Shown: positions 1 through 11,200 of the stretch, piece by piece
How the letters are laid out: the number at the start of each line of letters is the position of its first letter
How positions within the stretch are numbered: position 1 is the stretch's first letter
From: Hofstenia miamia
Taxonomy: Eukaryota; Xenacoelomorpha; Acoela; Hofsteniidae
Length of the DNA: 49,420 nt
Assembly: GCA_900660155.1 (NCBI GenBank)
Contig: CABFPE010000182.1
Span: forward strand, 50,095-99,514
Reading direction: 5' to 3'
Notes under the pieces: model-generated
What the model was told of the DNA's origin: nothing
The model's database searches: none
The model's input: the letters and a program-made list of their open reading frames with translations, nothing else
Translations under genes and position numbers: made by a program

Positions 1-28
<28 letters not shown>
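1..28. repeat. (AT)n microsatellite
   Basis: Perfect AT dinucleotide run at the window edge. Confidence 0.95.
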
Positions 29-33
<5 letters not shown>

Positions 34-633
34 GGGCGGTAATTACTATGGGTTTTATACTGAGCGCCCGCGAGCTGTTCAGCCGGTTAGTGTTAAAAAA
101 TCACAAATTGAATGTGCGTGATATATTTAGGGTACATTTAATATCGGCACGCCAAGGGGAGCAATTCTAAAAAATATCTAAAAATGAAAAATATTGTAGA
201 AAAAATGGATTTATTGCCATTTTAACAATTACAAATGCGTTTTTGTTCTAATTTTTACATTTTTAAAAAACTTGGGCGTTTTGCAATACCTGATATTATT
301 TTCAGGTTGATATTGGTCCGCTTCCGACCATTTCAAAAATGCCAATTTCAGCCGGAATATGTCCGATTTTGGCCAGTTTTTTTATCAGTGTCAGTAAACT
401 ACATGCTTAAGCCATTTCTGATATCACAATTTAAATAAAACATGCTTGTCCAGTCTTGTTACTAAATAATACGTAGCGCCTCCCATGTACTTAGCTTCCC
501 AATGTATCAGACAACCTGTACCAGAGCCCCCGTTATGCTTGGTGATTTATACTTGGTGCCCGTATAAATATATATAAACAAGTGAATATTTCACTTTTAT
601 ATATTAAATTCACTTCTAATTGATATTGTTTAG
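29..633. other. Upstream intron sequence of the HADHA gene, no exon seen
   Basis: The first recognisable exon begins at 634 after an AG acceptor in phase 2, so this stretch should be intron. I find no earlier exon of the gene in it. A weak open frame at 235-438 has no recognisable domain and is probably chance. Confidence 0.6.
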
Positions 634-3600
634 CAAAGTTGGCATTCTAGGGGCAGGATTAATGGGTGCTGGAATTGCCCAAGTCAGTATTGCTAATAAA
701 ATGGATGTCATTCTTAAAGATATGGCCTCTGATGGATTAGCGCGCGGTTTGGATCAGGTGTACAAAGGTGTCGACCTCAGTGCTAAGAAGCGCAAGATCT
801 CTACGTGAGTATTGTTCTGTTGAAGTTCACTTCTAGAATAAATTTAGGTTTCAACGTGATGTATTAATGAGTAATCTTCAAGGTAGTCTATCTTATGAAG
901 GGTTTGAAAATCTCGATATCGTAATTGAAGCGGTATTCGAGGATATTAAAGTAAAGCACAAAGTCGTTGAAGAGACGGAAAAGCACATTTCCGAAAAGTG
1001 TATCTTCGCTTCAAATACCTCCGCCTTGCCTATCGCTGATATTGCTAAGGCCAGCAAACGTCCAGAAAAGGTTTATTTTTTGCAGTTTTTAATTCAATTA
1101 TCGTGTGTAACGTTTAAATGTCTGTTTTACTTAAATTTACTTTAATTTAAATTTTTTTTGTGAGGTAGTCTACTCATCGTAACCCGGGGATTCCAATTAA
1201 AATATAAGAATAGTTTAATTAGCACATTGAATTTGCAAGCATGTATAATATTTAGGGCACCTGTTTAAAGTTTCCGACGAATTGGATCTTTGTATTTCTA
1301 TTGCCAGTAACGCAGTATTTTTAAATGTACTTTTTTCATTAGTTTTCTAACTGTAACATTTTTTAATGTCTTCTTAAAAATTTGCTTCATGACGATTTTA
1401 AATTAAGATGCTAAATTGGATGTAAATTTAATTGTGATTTTTCATGCGATAATCAATTAAATATTAATACCAAATAGAAGAAGGGAATTATATTGTTCGC
1501 TGCGTTGCACACTTCAAATGTTATTTAAAATTTTTAGAATTTCATTTTAATTTATACCCAGTTACAGAGGAATATACTCTGTGGTATAAATCGACTAATA
1601 TATTCGATTAGGTGATTGGTATGCACTATTTTTCACCGGTTGACAAAATGGAACTTTTGGAAATTGTAATTACTGATAAAACATCAAAAGACACAATTGC
1701 TGCATCAGTTGACGTTGGTCTTAGACAGGGTAAATCCGTAATTGTAGTCAAGGTAATTTTTCATTTAATGTAGTCTTTTTAATGGGACTGTTTTCACTTG
1801 CTATATAAATTTCAAAAAACAGTAACTACGAAATTTTTTACTTTAACCTCTTTTTTGAGGTACTATTAGAAACGTTGGAAGGCTAGACTTGGATCGTATT
1901 TACGAAGCCTAAACAAAAATAATGTTATTATAATTAATCCATGCTTTTCCAAATTTTGATTTTTGCAAAGTGCCTATGTTATTGTGGAAATGCTTTACTT
2001 TCTGGCTAGTTTTAAATTGTGTGAGTCTAACATCAAATATTTTTGTTGGAATTATACTTAGAAAATGTAAAATTAGTGGAAACTTGGAGATTTCAAAAGA
2101 TTTTTACCAATGCACAATGTGTTCATTAATACGAAATTGTTATTAGGACGCACCTGGATTTTACACTACCAGAATTCTAAGTCCTGTGCTTTACGAAGCC
2201 TTGCGTCTTTTGCAAGAAGGGGTTCACCCCAAAGAGTTGGACTCTGCTTCAAAGAAAATGGGTTTGCCAATTGGAATTGCTACACTTATTGATGAAGTGG
2301 GTATTGATGTCGGATATCATATCGCAGTATACTTGGGTAGGCTGTTTATTCTTGATCTTTTCGTCATTTAATTTTAGGAGGAATATTCAAAGATCGTTTT
2401 GGAAGCGAAAGCAACCCATCAGTACTTCAAGAACTCGTTGCTAAAAATATGTGCGGACGTAAAACCGGTGCTGGCATTTTCATGTATCCCAAAGGTTCGA
2501 AGGGAGGTAGTCGTGAGGTAAATGAAGAGGCCATGAATATCTTTAAGAAATACGCTCTTACACCAAAAGGACCGTGAGTTCTGAATTTCTGCTACATTCC
2601 AAATAATATATATATATATTCTAAGCTCGGCTCGTTTAAATTTTGAGTAAGTTTGGCTTGGCTCGCCACATAAAATCTTTCAGTGAGGCTCGTTTCAGCT
2701 CGATATTTTTTTCAAAAATATTGTGCTCAGAATTTTTTCCATTGCTCATCCTATTATTTAATAAACATTTCTAAAATTAGATTATAAGTAAGGAATATTG
2801 AATGAAAAAATCAGAAAACTCTGCATAATCAAATTTGGGCAGCACTATAAATTTTGTTTGCTTAAAAACGGCTTGTTTTGGACTCGTTTTGTATCCAATT
2901 CTCTGCTTTTACAAATCTGAAATAAAGACTAGTGTTCATAGCCAAAAATTGAAGAATAAATTCGCTTTATTCTGAGTGCATTTAAATTAATAGAACCCAA
3001 AATAAAAAAATGCAGTTAAGAAGACGCTATACACTATTATATTGCGGATCACAAATTTCATATTATTTGCCTCAGTGATCACTGTATGTATATCATAAGG
3101 TGGTTTTCCAGCTTGCGATGAAGAAAATTTGTAGTATAGTAGAAATTGATATACCTAGTCTAAATATATATTTATTTTATGAAGGGCAGCCAAAATGCAT
3201 AATTTTTCAGATAAATATCATTCCCATTTTATGATAGAAAATCGTACCTAATTCCCATTTTATACCTCAAAATACGATTTCCATACTACGAAATGGGAGA
3301 TATTTATATGCATAGATAGATTATATTTGTTGTCTCAACGAATTTTAGTTTGAGTGTTGATGAAATGAAGTCCAGACTAATGTCTCGTTTTGTGAACGAA
3401 GCCATTTTCTGTCTCCAAGAAGGAATTCTCAGTTCCCCAGCTGATGGTGATATTGGAGCAGTGTTTGGATTAGGATTCCCTCCATTCACTGGGGGTAAGA
3501 TTTCATTTACGTTACTCTAATGTCCATTTACTCCTTTTTTATTTCGATTAAAATTTGTGCATTTTCTAGGTGGAGTTTTAGCTAAAAACTATTCACTCGT

Positions 3601-5806
3601 CTTTAAGAATAGTTAACATAAACCAATGTATACATTCGTACCATTGTCCTTCGTCAATACATTTAAAGCACATACCAGTGTATGCAGCTTCTTTATGGAG
3701 TTATATTTCATCAAACCATTAAATGCAATCAGTTCTGTTTGAAAACTGTGCGTCAAGCAAGGCAGATTCGTCATACTTCCGAATTAAAAAAATTTCGCTT
3801 TCTTCAGAATTACTGACGTTCGCTAAATATTGACAAAAGGTAGTAACTTCGAAAAGGAACTGGACAACCATTTATATACAATTTGGTACACATATCGGAG
3901 AATATTATAACAGTCTCTTGCATATTGGGAATAGGGTGTGTCAAATTGAAGATGTGACGTATTCTTTAGTTCGAGCAGTGAAGAAATCTTATCCAATTAT
4001 TTAAAGATCAGAAGTTCGTCTGGTATTGTAGAAAGATCTCGAGGTGACTTTCTTGATGTCGAAAGCTAAATACATTTGGTGAAAATTTATTTACATATAC
4101 CGATGTATGAGTCATCAAATATCAAATATAATTGGTTATAAAAAAGTCATTGTTTGCAATTGAAAAAATAACAACCGCACAAGTGACCCAATATCTTCCA
4201 TATCATTATGCTTATTGCGGCTTTCACTGTTCATGTGAAAAAAATCGTCGGTACACTGTTTTCACGTAGCTTTTGTGTATTAAAAACAGTCGTGAAAATG
4301 ACATAGAGTCAAATTCTTTTTTATGGTATAATCCGTTCAAAACATTCTTTTTAGCCATACTGTGCACTTAGATTAGTATCTGATGGGAATGAATGGAAGG
4401 AAACATGACATTCGACAACGTTTGTGGGCTTGCTCCTTTTTAACCAGATCGATAATAAACAGTACAACACTTCTTTTCCATTTGAGTTTTTACAGGCCAC
4501 TACTTAATGAAACGTAAAGCAATATAGAGATGAATTCAATGACAGTTTTATGTAAATATACGCAGTCGCTATTGATGCTATAATACCGATTTTTGCAAGT
4601 TGGCGTCCCTGGCAATGACAACGATACATTAAGCGGAATTAGAATCTGGCCCCATTATATTAGTCTTTCTGATATTGCCCAGGCCCTCATTACAGCGAGC
4701 CATGTATCAGGATTGTTATTCAAAGTTAAGTTTGAACAGTTCCTTCAATTGGTTTTGTCATCAAATGTTGTTGAAACCATGGCAACTATCTCGAATTCAT
4801 ATATTCATTTTCATTTGCAAAAAAACTTTGCAGCGTTTCTTCTCATATAGAAAGCTAGGCCATCATTAATTTAGGCTTTCTGATTGCTTGATACATAATA
4901 GAATATGTAATCAATTATAATAAATAGAAAACAAAAAGTGTTTTTTTGTATGTCTCTTTAGCACGTGATTTTTCAAGTGATTTAAGAATGCCATCCTAGT
5001 GAAATTGTTTCAATATTTTTTTTCAAACATTATCAATTTCATCAGTATTAGAATATTAACTTTCTCATCAAATTAATCATTGATTTAATTTAAAAATAAA
5101 TTTCCCTGGATTATTGATATTTGCTTCAAACACCAACAACATGGAATTGTTTACAATAAAATTATGTTTAGAAAGTCGAGTTGCTAGTGAAAAGAAAGTA
5201 ACCACAGAAAAAATTACAAAAATATTAGCGCAAATTCCAAGTCATTTTATTATAGATTTCATCATTTAGTTATGCACAATAGGGTGGAGTGGAAAAAAGT
5301 TTTTTTATTTTAAAAAAAAATGGATCTAAAAAACTGTCTCTACTTCTAAAACCATACTTTTTCATGTTTTTATGTAGTTATTTTAACTGTGCTGGTTACC
5401 CCTAATTTACTTACAAAGAGGCAAAATGGCAAAATCCTCAAAATATCATCCAATTTTATAGTTATAGCCTCATGCTGTACATCATTTTGTAGATCTTCAT
5501 AAAACGAAAACAAAACTAAACTTTCCTAGTTTTTCTTTTTCAACATAACTGCATACATTCTGTAGTAAACAATATTTTTTAGTTATTTTTTGTGGATGTT
5601 TCCTGAACTGTTTTCTGTGTTACTGGTGAATGTGTTATTTGCTATTAATAATTTTAGGACCTTTCAAATATGTGGATACTGTTGGAGCTGATCAGGTACT
5701 TTCCACCCTCTTACGACTTCAAGATGTTTATGGCAAATCATTTACACCAAGTCCGCTTCTCGTTGATCATGCGAAGGACACCAACAAAAAATTTTACAAG
5801 AGATAA
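634..5806 (+). CDS. HADHA: Mitochondrial trifunctional enzyme subunit alpha, 3' part (seven exons)
   Basis: Exons read from splice sites and protein match: 634-804, 848-1070, 1612-1752, 2147-2336, 2378-2573, 3349-3494, 5658-5806 (stop TAA 5804-5806). All junctions are GT-AG and the frame stays open for 404 residues. These cover the 3-hydroxyacyl-CoA dehydrogenase half of the protein, which oxidises long-chain 3-hydroxyacyl-CoA with NAD in the mitochondrial beta-oxidation complex (family knowledge). Visible motifs: the NAD loop GAGLMGAG at 650-673, [17 protein letters not shown], and [11 protein letters not shown] with the catalytic His codon at 1624-1626. The C-terminal part has the conserved [12 protein letters not shown]. 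The human protein is about 760 residues, so the N-terminal enoyl-CoA hydratase half must lie upstream of the window. Odd: introns of 43 nt (805-847) and 41 nt (2337-2377) occur beside one of 2163 nt. The phase-2 acceptor at 634 shows that this is not the first exon. Confidence 0.96.
2574..3348. other. HADHA intron with a CTCGG-rich stretch
   Basis: Intron between exons five and six. From about 2624 to 2710 it has several GCTCG/CTCGG words and a short AT run before them, like the subterminal repeats of a short hAT-type element, but I could not find paired ends or a target duplication. Confidence 0.4.
3495..5657. other. Last HADHA intron (2163 nt)
   Basis: Flanked by donor GTAAGA and acceptor TTTTAG. 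An open frame at 4593-4850 on + has protein-like composition but no recognisable domain and no convincing splice sites, so I treat it as non-coding. Nothing else was recognised. Confidence 0.6.
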
Positions 5807-6012
5807 ATTAGCCGTTTAAATTATAGTTTTATTATTGTTATTTTGATAACACTTAAAAATTGATAAATAATAATACATAACGAAAATGGAACTACCTTAT
5901 AGTCAGAATGATGGGATTTCGATATCAACACCTTCTGTGAGTATTTGTAAAGTTGTGGTGCATGTGCACATCTTTTGGTCATCTAATGCTTAATTATCAT
6001 TATATACCAACA
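5807..6012. other. 3' flank of HADHA
   Basis: AT-rich sequence following the stop, expected to hold the 3' UTR. No canonical AATAAA signal was seen close to the stop. The hAT element begins 214 bases after the stop. Confidence 0.5.
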
Positions 6013-6020
6013 CTTTATAT
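6013..6020. repeat. hAT target-site duplication, left copy (CTTTATAT)
   Basis: Identical to 8786-8793 on the other side of the element. Eight bases is the hAT superfamily length. Confidence 0.95.
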
Positions 6021-6118
6021 TAGGGCCCTGCGAGTCGGGTAAACTCAGGTTCGAGTCGAGTCGAGTCGAATCAGAGAGTCAACTCGCGAGTCGAGTCGAA
6101 TCTCGAGTCGAGCAGTCC
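6021..6118. repeat. hAT left end: TIR plus CGAGTCGA subterminal repeats
   Basis: The 14-bp TIR is followed by about eight overlapping CGAGTC/GAGTCGA words. Clusters like this are the usual binding sites of hAT transposases (family knowledge). Confidence 0.85.
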
Positions 6119-6254
6119 CAAGTAGCTGACAGGCGAGTCAGATTGAATCAAATAAAATAATATAGAATTTTTTACGTCCGGAATTATTATTGTTTTCGCG
6201 CCGCGCACAGTGTTGCAACCATTATTAGATAACAACAAAATATAAAAATACAAA

Positions 6255-6865
6255 TCAAAATATAAAGCTTGAATTCCGTTTTGCAAATATAAGTTTCTCG
6301 GCACTGGCGCCAGAGAGAGAATGACGGAGGTCATTGATCACAAATGTGGCAACAGAGTTCGTTCTCTCGCTGCTAGTATTCGTCGCCTGGGTAGCAAACA
6401 GCCCTCGACACTTCTTTAAATTCGGGAAACTGCTTGTCTCAGCCCAGTACATCAGTGGCTGAACGGACTCTGGCTGAAGAGGTTGTTGGGAGAACATCTC
6501 CAGCTCGCTGATTAGAGCCGCTCTCTTGTCGTTGGACGTTGGCTTGCTTGCAGAAATATGCTGGCTGGCTGCAGAGAGACACGCACGCGCCAGTAGTGAT
6601 GATTTTGCTGGCGGTGGCGGTTGCTGGATTGATGAAACAGCAGGGGGGTCTTTCTCCACTGGGAGATCGAGATGTTCCTCAAGGACTTCGACGATTTCAG
6701 GCAGAAGATCGTCTGGAATCAAACTTGTCTTAAAGCGTGGATCAAGTGCAACGGCGGCACATAGGAATGGGTCGCGAAAGTTGATACGCTTCTTCAGCTG
6801 CTGAACCAGACAATCCCTAGAAAACAGGTATTATTATATTTATCGTTGTTAACTCTCTCTCTCTC

Positions 6866-6901
<36 letters not shown>

Positions 6902-8562
6902 AGAAAAGGAGTCCTACAAAAAATACCTCCAGCACAGAAAAAAATTTGTTTGCACATAAAAATTTGCAATAATGAACAGAAAAATTACCGAAAGGTCTTC
7001 ACACCAGATGCTGCAGCGTCTTCCACCTCACGTAGCATCACCATCATTGTAGGGAGCGCGATACTGACGGTTGGTACATTCTCCTGTGAGAGAGCTTCTG
7101 TGGCGTCTGCGATAGGTCGAAGTATGGCGACAGCAGGTTCAAGCAGTCTCATCTGTGTGTCAGCAATCATTGGTGGAGGAGCACGGGCAGCCGACGATTG
7201 ACTCTCTGCCAGGGCCAGTTGCACTGCCATCTGATTCACTAGAAGCCATTCCAGTAGCGCGAGTGTTGAGTTCCATCGGGTCTTTACGTCGACCGGCGGG
7301 CGAGAGGGAGCCAAGTCATTCTGAGTCTGATACTTCCGCAGAAGTCGGTCTCCTATAGATGAACAGTGGAAGAATGTTGCCATTCGGTGCGCCGACTTCA
7401 GCAGGTTCTTTAGCATCATCTGCTCATCCATGGCGACGTTGACAGCCAACTGGAGGATGTGACCAAAGCAGGGTTGCCAACGTATTCCCAGCTTCTTGGA
7501 GACGCAGCAGGGCATCGTAGCAGTAGTGTCAGTAGTAGCCGCAATGCACTTCTCAACATCCAAGTTGTAGCTGGCTAGGCACTGGCGTACAAGAACTGCA
7601 GTGTCCTCGGCACCATGACTCGCGTTGTTGGGATGTTCCGTGAAAGCAAACGCGTCGAGCAGATTTGTGGAGAGCTGGCTGCCATTGTTAGACAGGTAGT
7701 GGACGACAACAACAAGAAAGTTCTCTCCATTCTTTGCCTTATAGTCGTCAAAGGTTAGCGCGTAAGAGGGGCTGGAACGGCGATCAACAGCAGCTCTCAG
7801 TCGAGTCCTCGCCTCCATGCTCCAGCTGTCCAGGCGGCGCGAGAGTGTTGTCGGATGTGGCGGTGCGTATGTGGTATTCGTAAGTTCTGACACCAACTTC
7901 CTGAAGCCGTCCCCGGCGGCCAGCTCAAAAGCTCGTCCATCCCGCGCGATAAACTCCAAAACCGCTTGATCGAAACTAAACAGAAGCACAAATAAGTCCG
8001 TTTTCTGCATCTAGAACCTTAATGGATTAAGGAATTTAGTGAACTACGCTATGTGGGTGGATGGAGGGCGTTAGTTATAACTTTTCTATAGAATTGTGTC
8101 AATTGTGATGAATAAAAAAATTATATTCAAATTGATGCAAGCAAAAATAATACATGTACGAATTACCACAGCATTAATATTAATAAAATAGTTGATTTTT
8201 GACTTGAAATTGAATATGGCTGTAAGTTTCTGTTTGATACATGTTAGGGTTGGAACTGGGACTTACCGTTTTTTGTCGACGTCTGTACAGGGCTTCTTGA
8301 AATGGCGCGTTATACCTCCGTCTTCCTCCACATCAGGGGCCTTACGCTTCTGAGGATGAATCGCCGCAGGGGACTTGACTGTGGCCGTGTTCTTCTGTCG
8401 TCTTTGGGCGTCAAGATCTGAGTAGATCCGTGGGTGTGCACGTCGGAGGTGGGTCCAAAGCTGCGTCGTTGATGATGTCTTTTGTTGCTTCAAAGACGTC
8501 TTGCAAGTGTTGCAAATATGGTGGCCGTGATTCAACGAAAATGCAGTGTGAATTAGCGACAT
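6255..8562 (-). CDS. hAT transposase with N-terminal BED zinc finger (three exons)
   Basis: Minus-strand exons 8562-8267, 7975-6989 and 6816-6255, introns of 291 and 172 nt with GTAAGT and GTAATT donors and TTTAG/TCTAG acceptors. Joined length is 1845 nt, 614 residues plus stop, no in-frame stop. Exon 1 carries a BED finger (CNTC, then HLRRAH, residues about 18-44). Exon 2 has the RNase H-like core: TFDDY near residue 175, TTDTTATM near 248, the hAT CxxH motif CFGHILQLAV at 268-277, TRWNST at 331-336 and TEALSQENVPT near 391. Exon 3 ends in the hAT dimerisation region with WAETSSFPNL and SSERTNS. These motifs place it near the ZBED/Ac-like transposases. The ATG at 8562 is chosen because it directly precedes the BED finger. 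It would act in the nucleus, cutting the element out at its ends. Confidence 0.93.
6857..6897. repeat. (CT)n(TA)n microsatellite within a transposase intron
   Basis: A CT run followed by a TA run, inside the 172-nt second intron of the hAT gene. Its length may vary between copies. Confidence 0.9.
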
Positions 8563-8785
8563 AATGAAATGGATTACTCGAATTTTCCCGCGATTTTTGT
8601 TTTCCGAAAAATTTGCCGCGAAATCAACAAATCAGATAGCACCCTACGCATTTTAAAAACGCTCTAAGCATCTCAATAAATTGCATGTTCCTTTTTTGGT
8701 TAAAACTGTTTTTACCCGATTCGCGCCTCTAGTTGACGTGACTCGACTCGAGAGACTCGAAAATTCGAGGCCTCGCAGGGCCCTA

Positions 8786-8793
8786 CTTTATAT
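8786..8793. repeat. hAT target-site duplication, right copy (CTTTATAT)
   Basis: Identical to 6013-6020. Confidence 0.95.
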
Positions 8794-9349
8794 GTCTAAC
8801 TATAAAAATGAGGGGCATTTCAGTGATTTTCTTGTTAGCTTTTATTGATTTCTGGCTTGAAGAAATTACTGCTGAGGCAATCAAAGGAAACTATTGAGCA
8901 TTGCCTTAAAAGTTCATATAGGAATGGTCAATAATACAAGTTTCCTCAGAACCAACAAGATTTATAAAGGAAAATTCAATAAATAGTTCTTCATCCATTA
9001 GAATAAGAGAATAGATAAATAGTTCAACTGTAAACAAATATTCTGTAATTGAATTAACGCTAACCTACCTACTACATTAGAAACAAAACTTTGGAATTTA
9101 TGAAATTAATTTTTTGCCTAAATAGAAGATTGAATTTAGAAATCGAAAATTGTATTATGGATTTACCAAAAATCCTTAAGTGCCCTTTATAGTTGTACAC
9201 AAACATCTAATTGTATTTTGATTCTGATGTCAGTAGATGATGTCTATTAGTTTGAAAACCACGAGGCCAAAATATGACCTAAATCTGATTTTTTCAAAAT
9301 ATCAAGGCACTTAGCTTTTCAGCACACTTTTCTTTGGTGATCAAATAAC
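8794..9349. other. AT-rich intergenic sequence
   Basis: Nothing firmly recognised. A 29-codon open frame at 8808-8897 (+) starts like a signal peptide (MRGISVIFLLAFIDFW) but has no donor site and no homologue that I recognise. Confidence 0.4.
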
Positions 9350-9362
9350 TAATAAATTGATT
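9350..9362. repeat. 13-bp direct repeat, left copy (TAATAAATTGATT)
   Basis: Identical to 17448-17460. The right copy abuts the PLE end and the left copy lies about 30 nt outside the inverted PLE end, so it looks like the target duplication of the whole block between them. Confidence 0.65.
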
Positions 9363-9870
9363 CAAAATTCTTGATTTTATATATGAATTTAAAAAAGAAA
9401 CGCATCATTTATTTAACATGCTTCGGCCTGACGCTGCCATTGTCAAAAGGTTTCCCGCTATAAAATTTACAAAAAATTCTTCAAATTACAATTTTTATAT
9501 ATTATTTTCGGTAAATTTAGTTTGTACTTATATTCATCTTTTTTGTTTAAGCTTGGTTCCTTTAATTCTATTTAAATTGATTCAATGATGTTTAGTTGAA
9601 AATTGTCAATTGCCTTGGATAAAATTTTATTTGTAAATTTCATATCACATTTCTTTAAATGATTGGAGATTGTCGATTAATTTTATTGTTCTTTAATTCT
9701 TGATTGTAAATATCTTGAAGTCTTTCCAATGCATTCTGCACCAAAGCAGCAAGTAATTTCATATACCACTTTGGAAAGGTTTTCAATCTTGGTTTCTGTT
9801 TTTCGTCCTATTAGATGTCTGTTTATTCTTCGAGCCTCCATCTTGTCGCACAATTCAATTCCTCAAAGCT
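9363..9870 (-). pseudogene. Penelope-like element (PLE) 3' part with GIY-YIG endonuclease remnant
   Basis: Read on the minus strand from about 9850 down, the frame gives a GIY-YIG endonuclease block typical of Penelope-like elements: KVVYEITC, then GAECIGKTSRYLQSRI (codons about 9770-9700), ended by a TAA where EH would be expected, with further matching residues (SNHLKKCD) after it in a shifted frame. The remainder to 9390 is AT-rich 3' sequence ending in a conserved block (GACAATGGC, GCCGAAGCATG, TAAATAAATGATGCGTTTCTTT). The same block recurs in opposite orientation at 17345-17447. The element is broken by stops and by the adjoining LINE. Confidence 0.75.
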
Positions 9871-10109
9871 ATGCCGACAAATAACAGAGTCTTTGAAAGT
9901 TTTGCACCTCGATTTTGCCGCCTTTCGCTAGCAACCTGCCGCACCACCCGCTTGCTCGCCCGTCCAGGGTATATAAATCATACGCTGCTGCACTTAATAA
10001 CAATGCACCGCCTTACTAATTCATTCACCGCAAATTGCTCTAACTCTGAAGTCACCGCCACCATCATAAGCGATCTACTTCAACAGCTAAGATACTTTTT
10101 TTATTAGCT

Positions 10110-10896
10110 ATGTCGTGTGAATTATTATATTTTTGTATACAGACGCCCAGGCTATGGAAAAATTACTATAACCCTAAATTCAAATTGAAACTCAAATTTG
10201 TTTTCAAGGTAAAATTATTACTCTTTACTTATATTTTCCTTATTTCGACATTCAAATCCAATGAGGATGCCTCGCTCTTACCAGTACAGTTTTACTTCAA
10301 TACATATAACTCAACTATTCGCTATTCAAAAACAGCTTTAACTTTCTTAACCAGGCGCATTTGTATTATCATAATCGATTTAAAAAACTCATTTGTTATT
10401 TCTCTCATAATTTTCCTATTATTAGCAGTATATGGTATTGAGACTAATCCCGGTCCGATTTTAAATTTTGAATCATACATCAAAAAATTGAATACCGGCT
10501 CAGATATTGTGAATTACGTACATTTAAATTTTCAGAATCTAAGTATTAAAAATTTTGAATATAGGGAATTCGCTTCAAATACTAAAAATGATTTAATTCT
10601 CGCAATTTCTGAAACTTGGCTAGAGATTGACGATCTAGATAGAACTTGGTCTGTTAATGAAACTTTTGCACTATTTAGAAAGGATAGAGTTTTGAACAAT
10701 GTTAGGAAAATCAAAAGGTGGATGTGTATTACTTTTAGTTCCAAAGTCATTCAATCCCAAAATACGCAACGATATTAAAAGTCCTAACACATCAAATTTT
10801 GACAGTCTATGGGTTGAAATTACTAATCCAATTAAAAATTCTAGATTTCAAAAACAATTATTAAATGTATCATACTGTCCGCATAAGAAATTTGCC
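10110..10896 (+). pseudogene. LINE A ORF: hydrophobic N-terminus, 2A-like motif, APE endonuclease (frameshifted, truncated)
   Basis: The first frame (10110-10700) has hydrophobic stretches near residues 34-45 and 94-107, then YGIETNPGP at residues 108-116, then an apurinic-endonuclease-type domain: VHLNFQNLSIKN and ISETWLE. A frameshift near 10699 moves the rest to the frame beginning LGKSKGGCVLLLVP, continuing through LLNVSYCP to the N at 10897. The continuation of the domain (LIPMADWDLDFSK, normally GDWN) appears at 12587-12796. In this clade the endonuclease nicks target DNA and primes reverse transcription. The frameshift and the G-to-A change in GDWN mark this copy as dead. Confidence 0.8.
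10431..10457 (+). other. 2A-like ribosome-skipping motif in LINE A (YGIETNPGP)
   Basis: The 2A consensus is D-V/I-E-x-N-P-G-P with separation between G and P. Here G replaces D, the rest is kept. It directly follows the hydrophobic run IIFLLLAV. Confidence 0.75.
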
Positions 10897-10897
10897 N
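10897..10897. other. Single N: assembly or low-quality junction
   Basis: Plus-strand LINE A endonuclease stops at this base and a minus-strand endonuclease of a different LINE begins. The strand switch at an N suggests a join of unrelated contigs or a collapsed repeat. Confidence 0.7.
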
Positions 10898-11200
10898 CTC
10901 CCAAGAGAACAGCGTAATTGGGAAACCTCAGTTCCACATCTTTAAGGACACACCGAAGATATGCCGTCATTTTATCATGCTCCACTTTCGACCAATGTGG
11001 GTGATAGATTATGCCAACAACATAACCACTAATATTGCGCGGAGATTTAAAGGGAGAGACAACAATCCAGAGAGCTTCAAAATCAGTTCGCCACTCACTG
11101 ATATCTTCGGGCAACAACGGATTGAGGCGATCATAAGGAATACCTTGCTCGATTTGAATCATAACACTGCCACCGGGTCTATCGCCGTCATGTTTTGATT
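10898..11200 (-). pseudogene. LINE G endonuclease fragment
   Basis: Minus-strand frame from about 11200 reads DRPGGSVMIQIE, then FEALWIVVSPFKSPRNISGYVVG, IIYHPHW and VLLG: the GGG, W-I-V, YHPP and ILLGDFN blocks of an APE endonuclease. It differs in sequence from LINEs A, B and C. It ends at the N before GDFN. Confidence 0.65.

Larger units (their letters stand above)
6021..8785 (-). mobile_element. Complete autonomous hAT DNA transposon (2765 bp)
   Basis: The ends are perfect 14-bp terminal inverted repeats, TAGGGCCCTGCGAG at 6021-6034 and its complement at 8772-8785, flanked by the perfect 8-bp duplication CTTTATAT. Just inside both ends lie repeated CGAGTCGA words (6044-6118 left, 8738-8775 right), the usual layout of transposase-binding subterminal repeats. 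Inside is one gene on the minus strand with two introns. The coding part is close to half G+C by eye, clearly richer than the roughly one third G+C of the flanks. Intact ends, intact target duplication and an unbroken gene suggest recent insertion; activity itself is inferred, not shown. Confidence 0.95.

Noticed and set aside
2620..2960. CTCGG-rich stretch in a HADHA intron as a hAT MITE
   Set aside because: Ends and target duplication could not be paired.
4593..4850. Nested gene in the last HADHA intron
   Set aside because: Open frame only; no recognised domain or supporting splice sites.
6526..7358. Plus-strand open frames within the hAT element
   Set aside because: They are antisense shadows of the GC-richer transposase gene.
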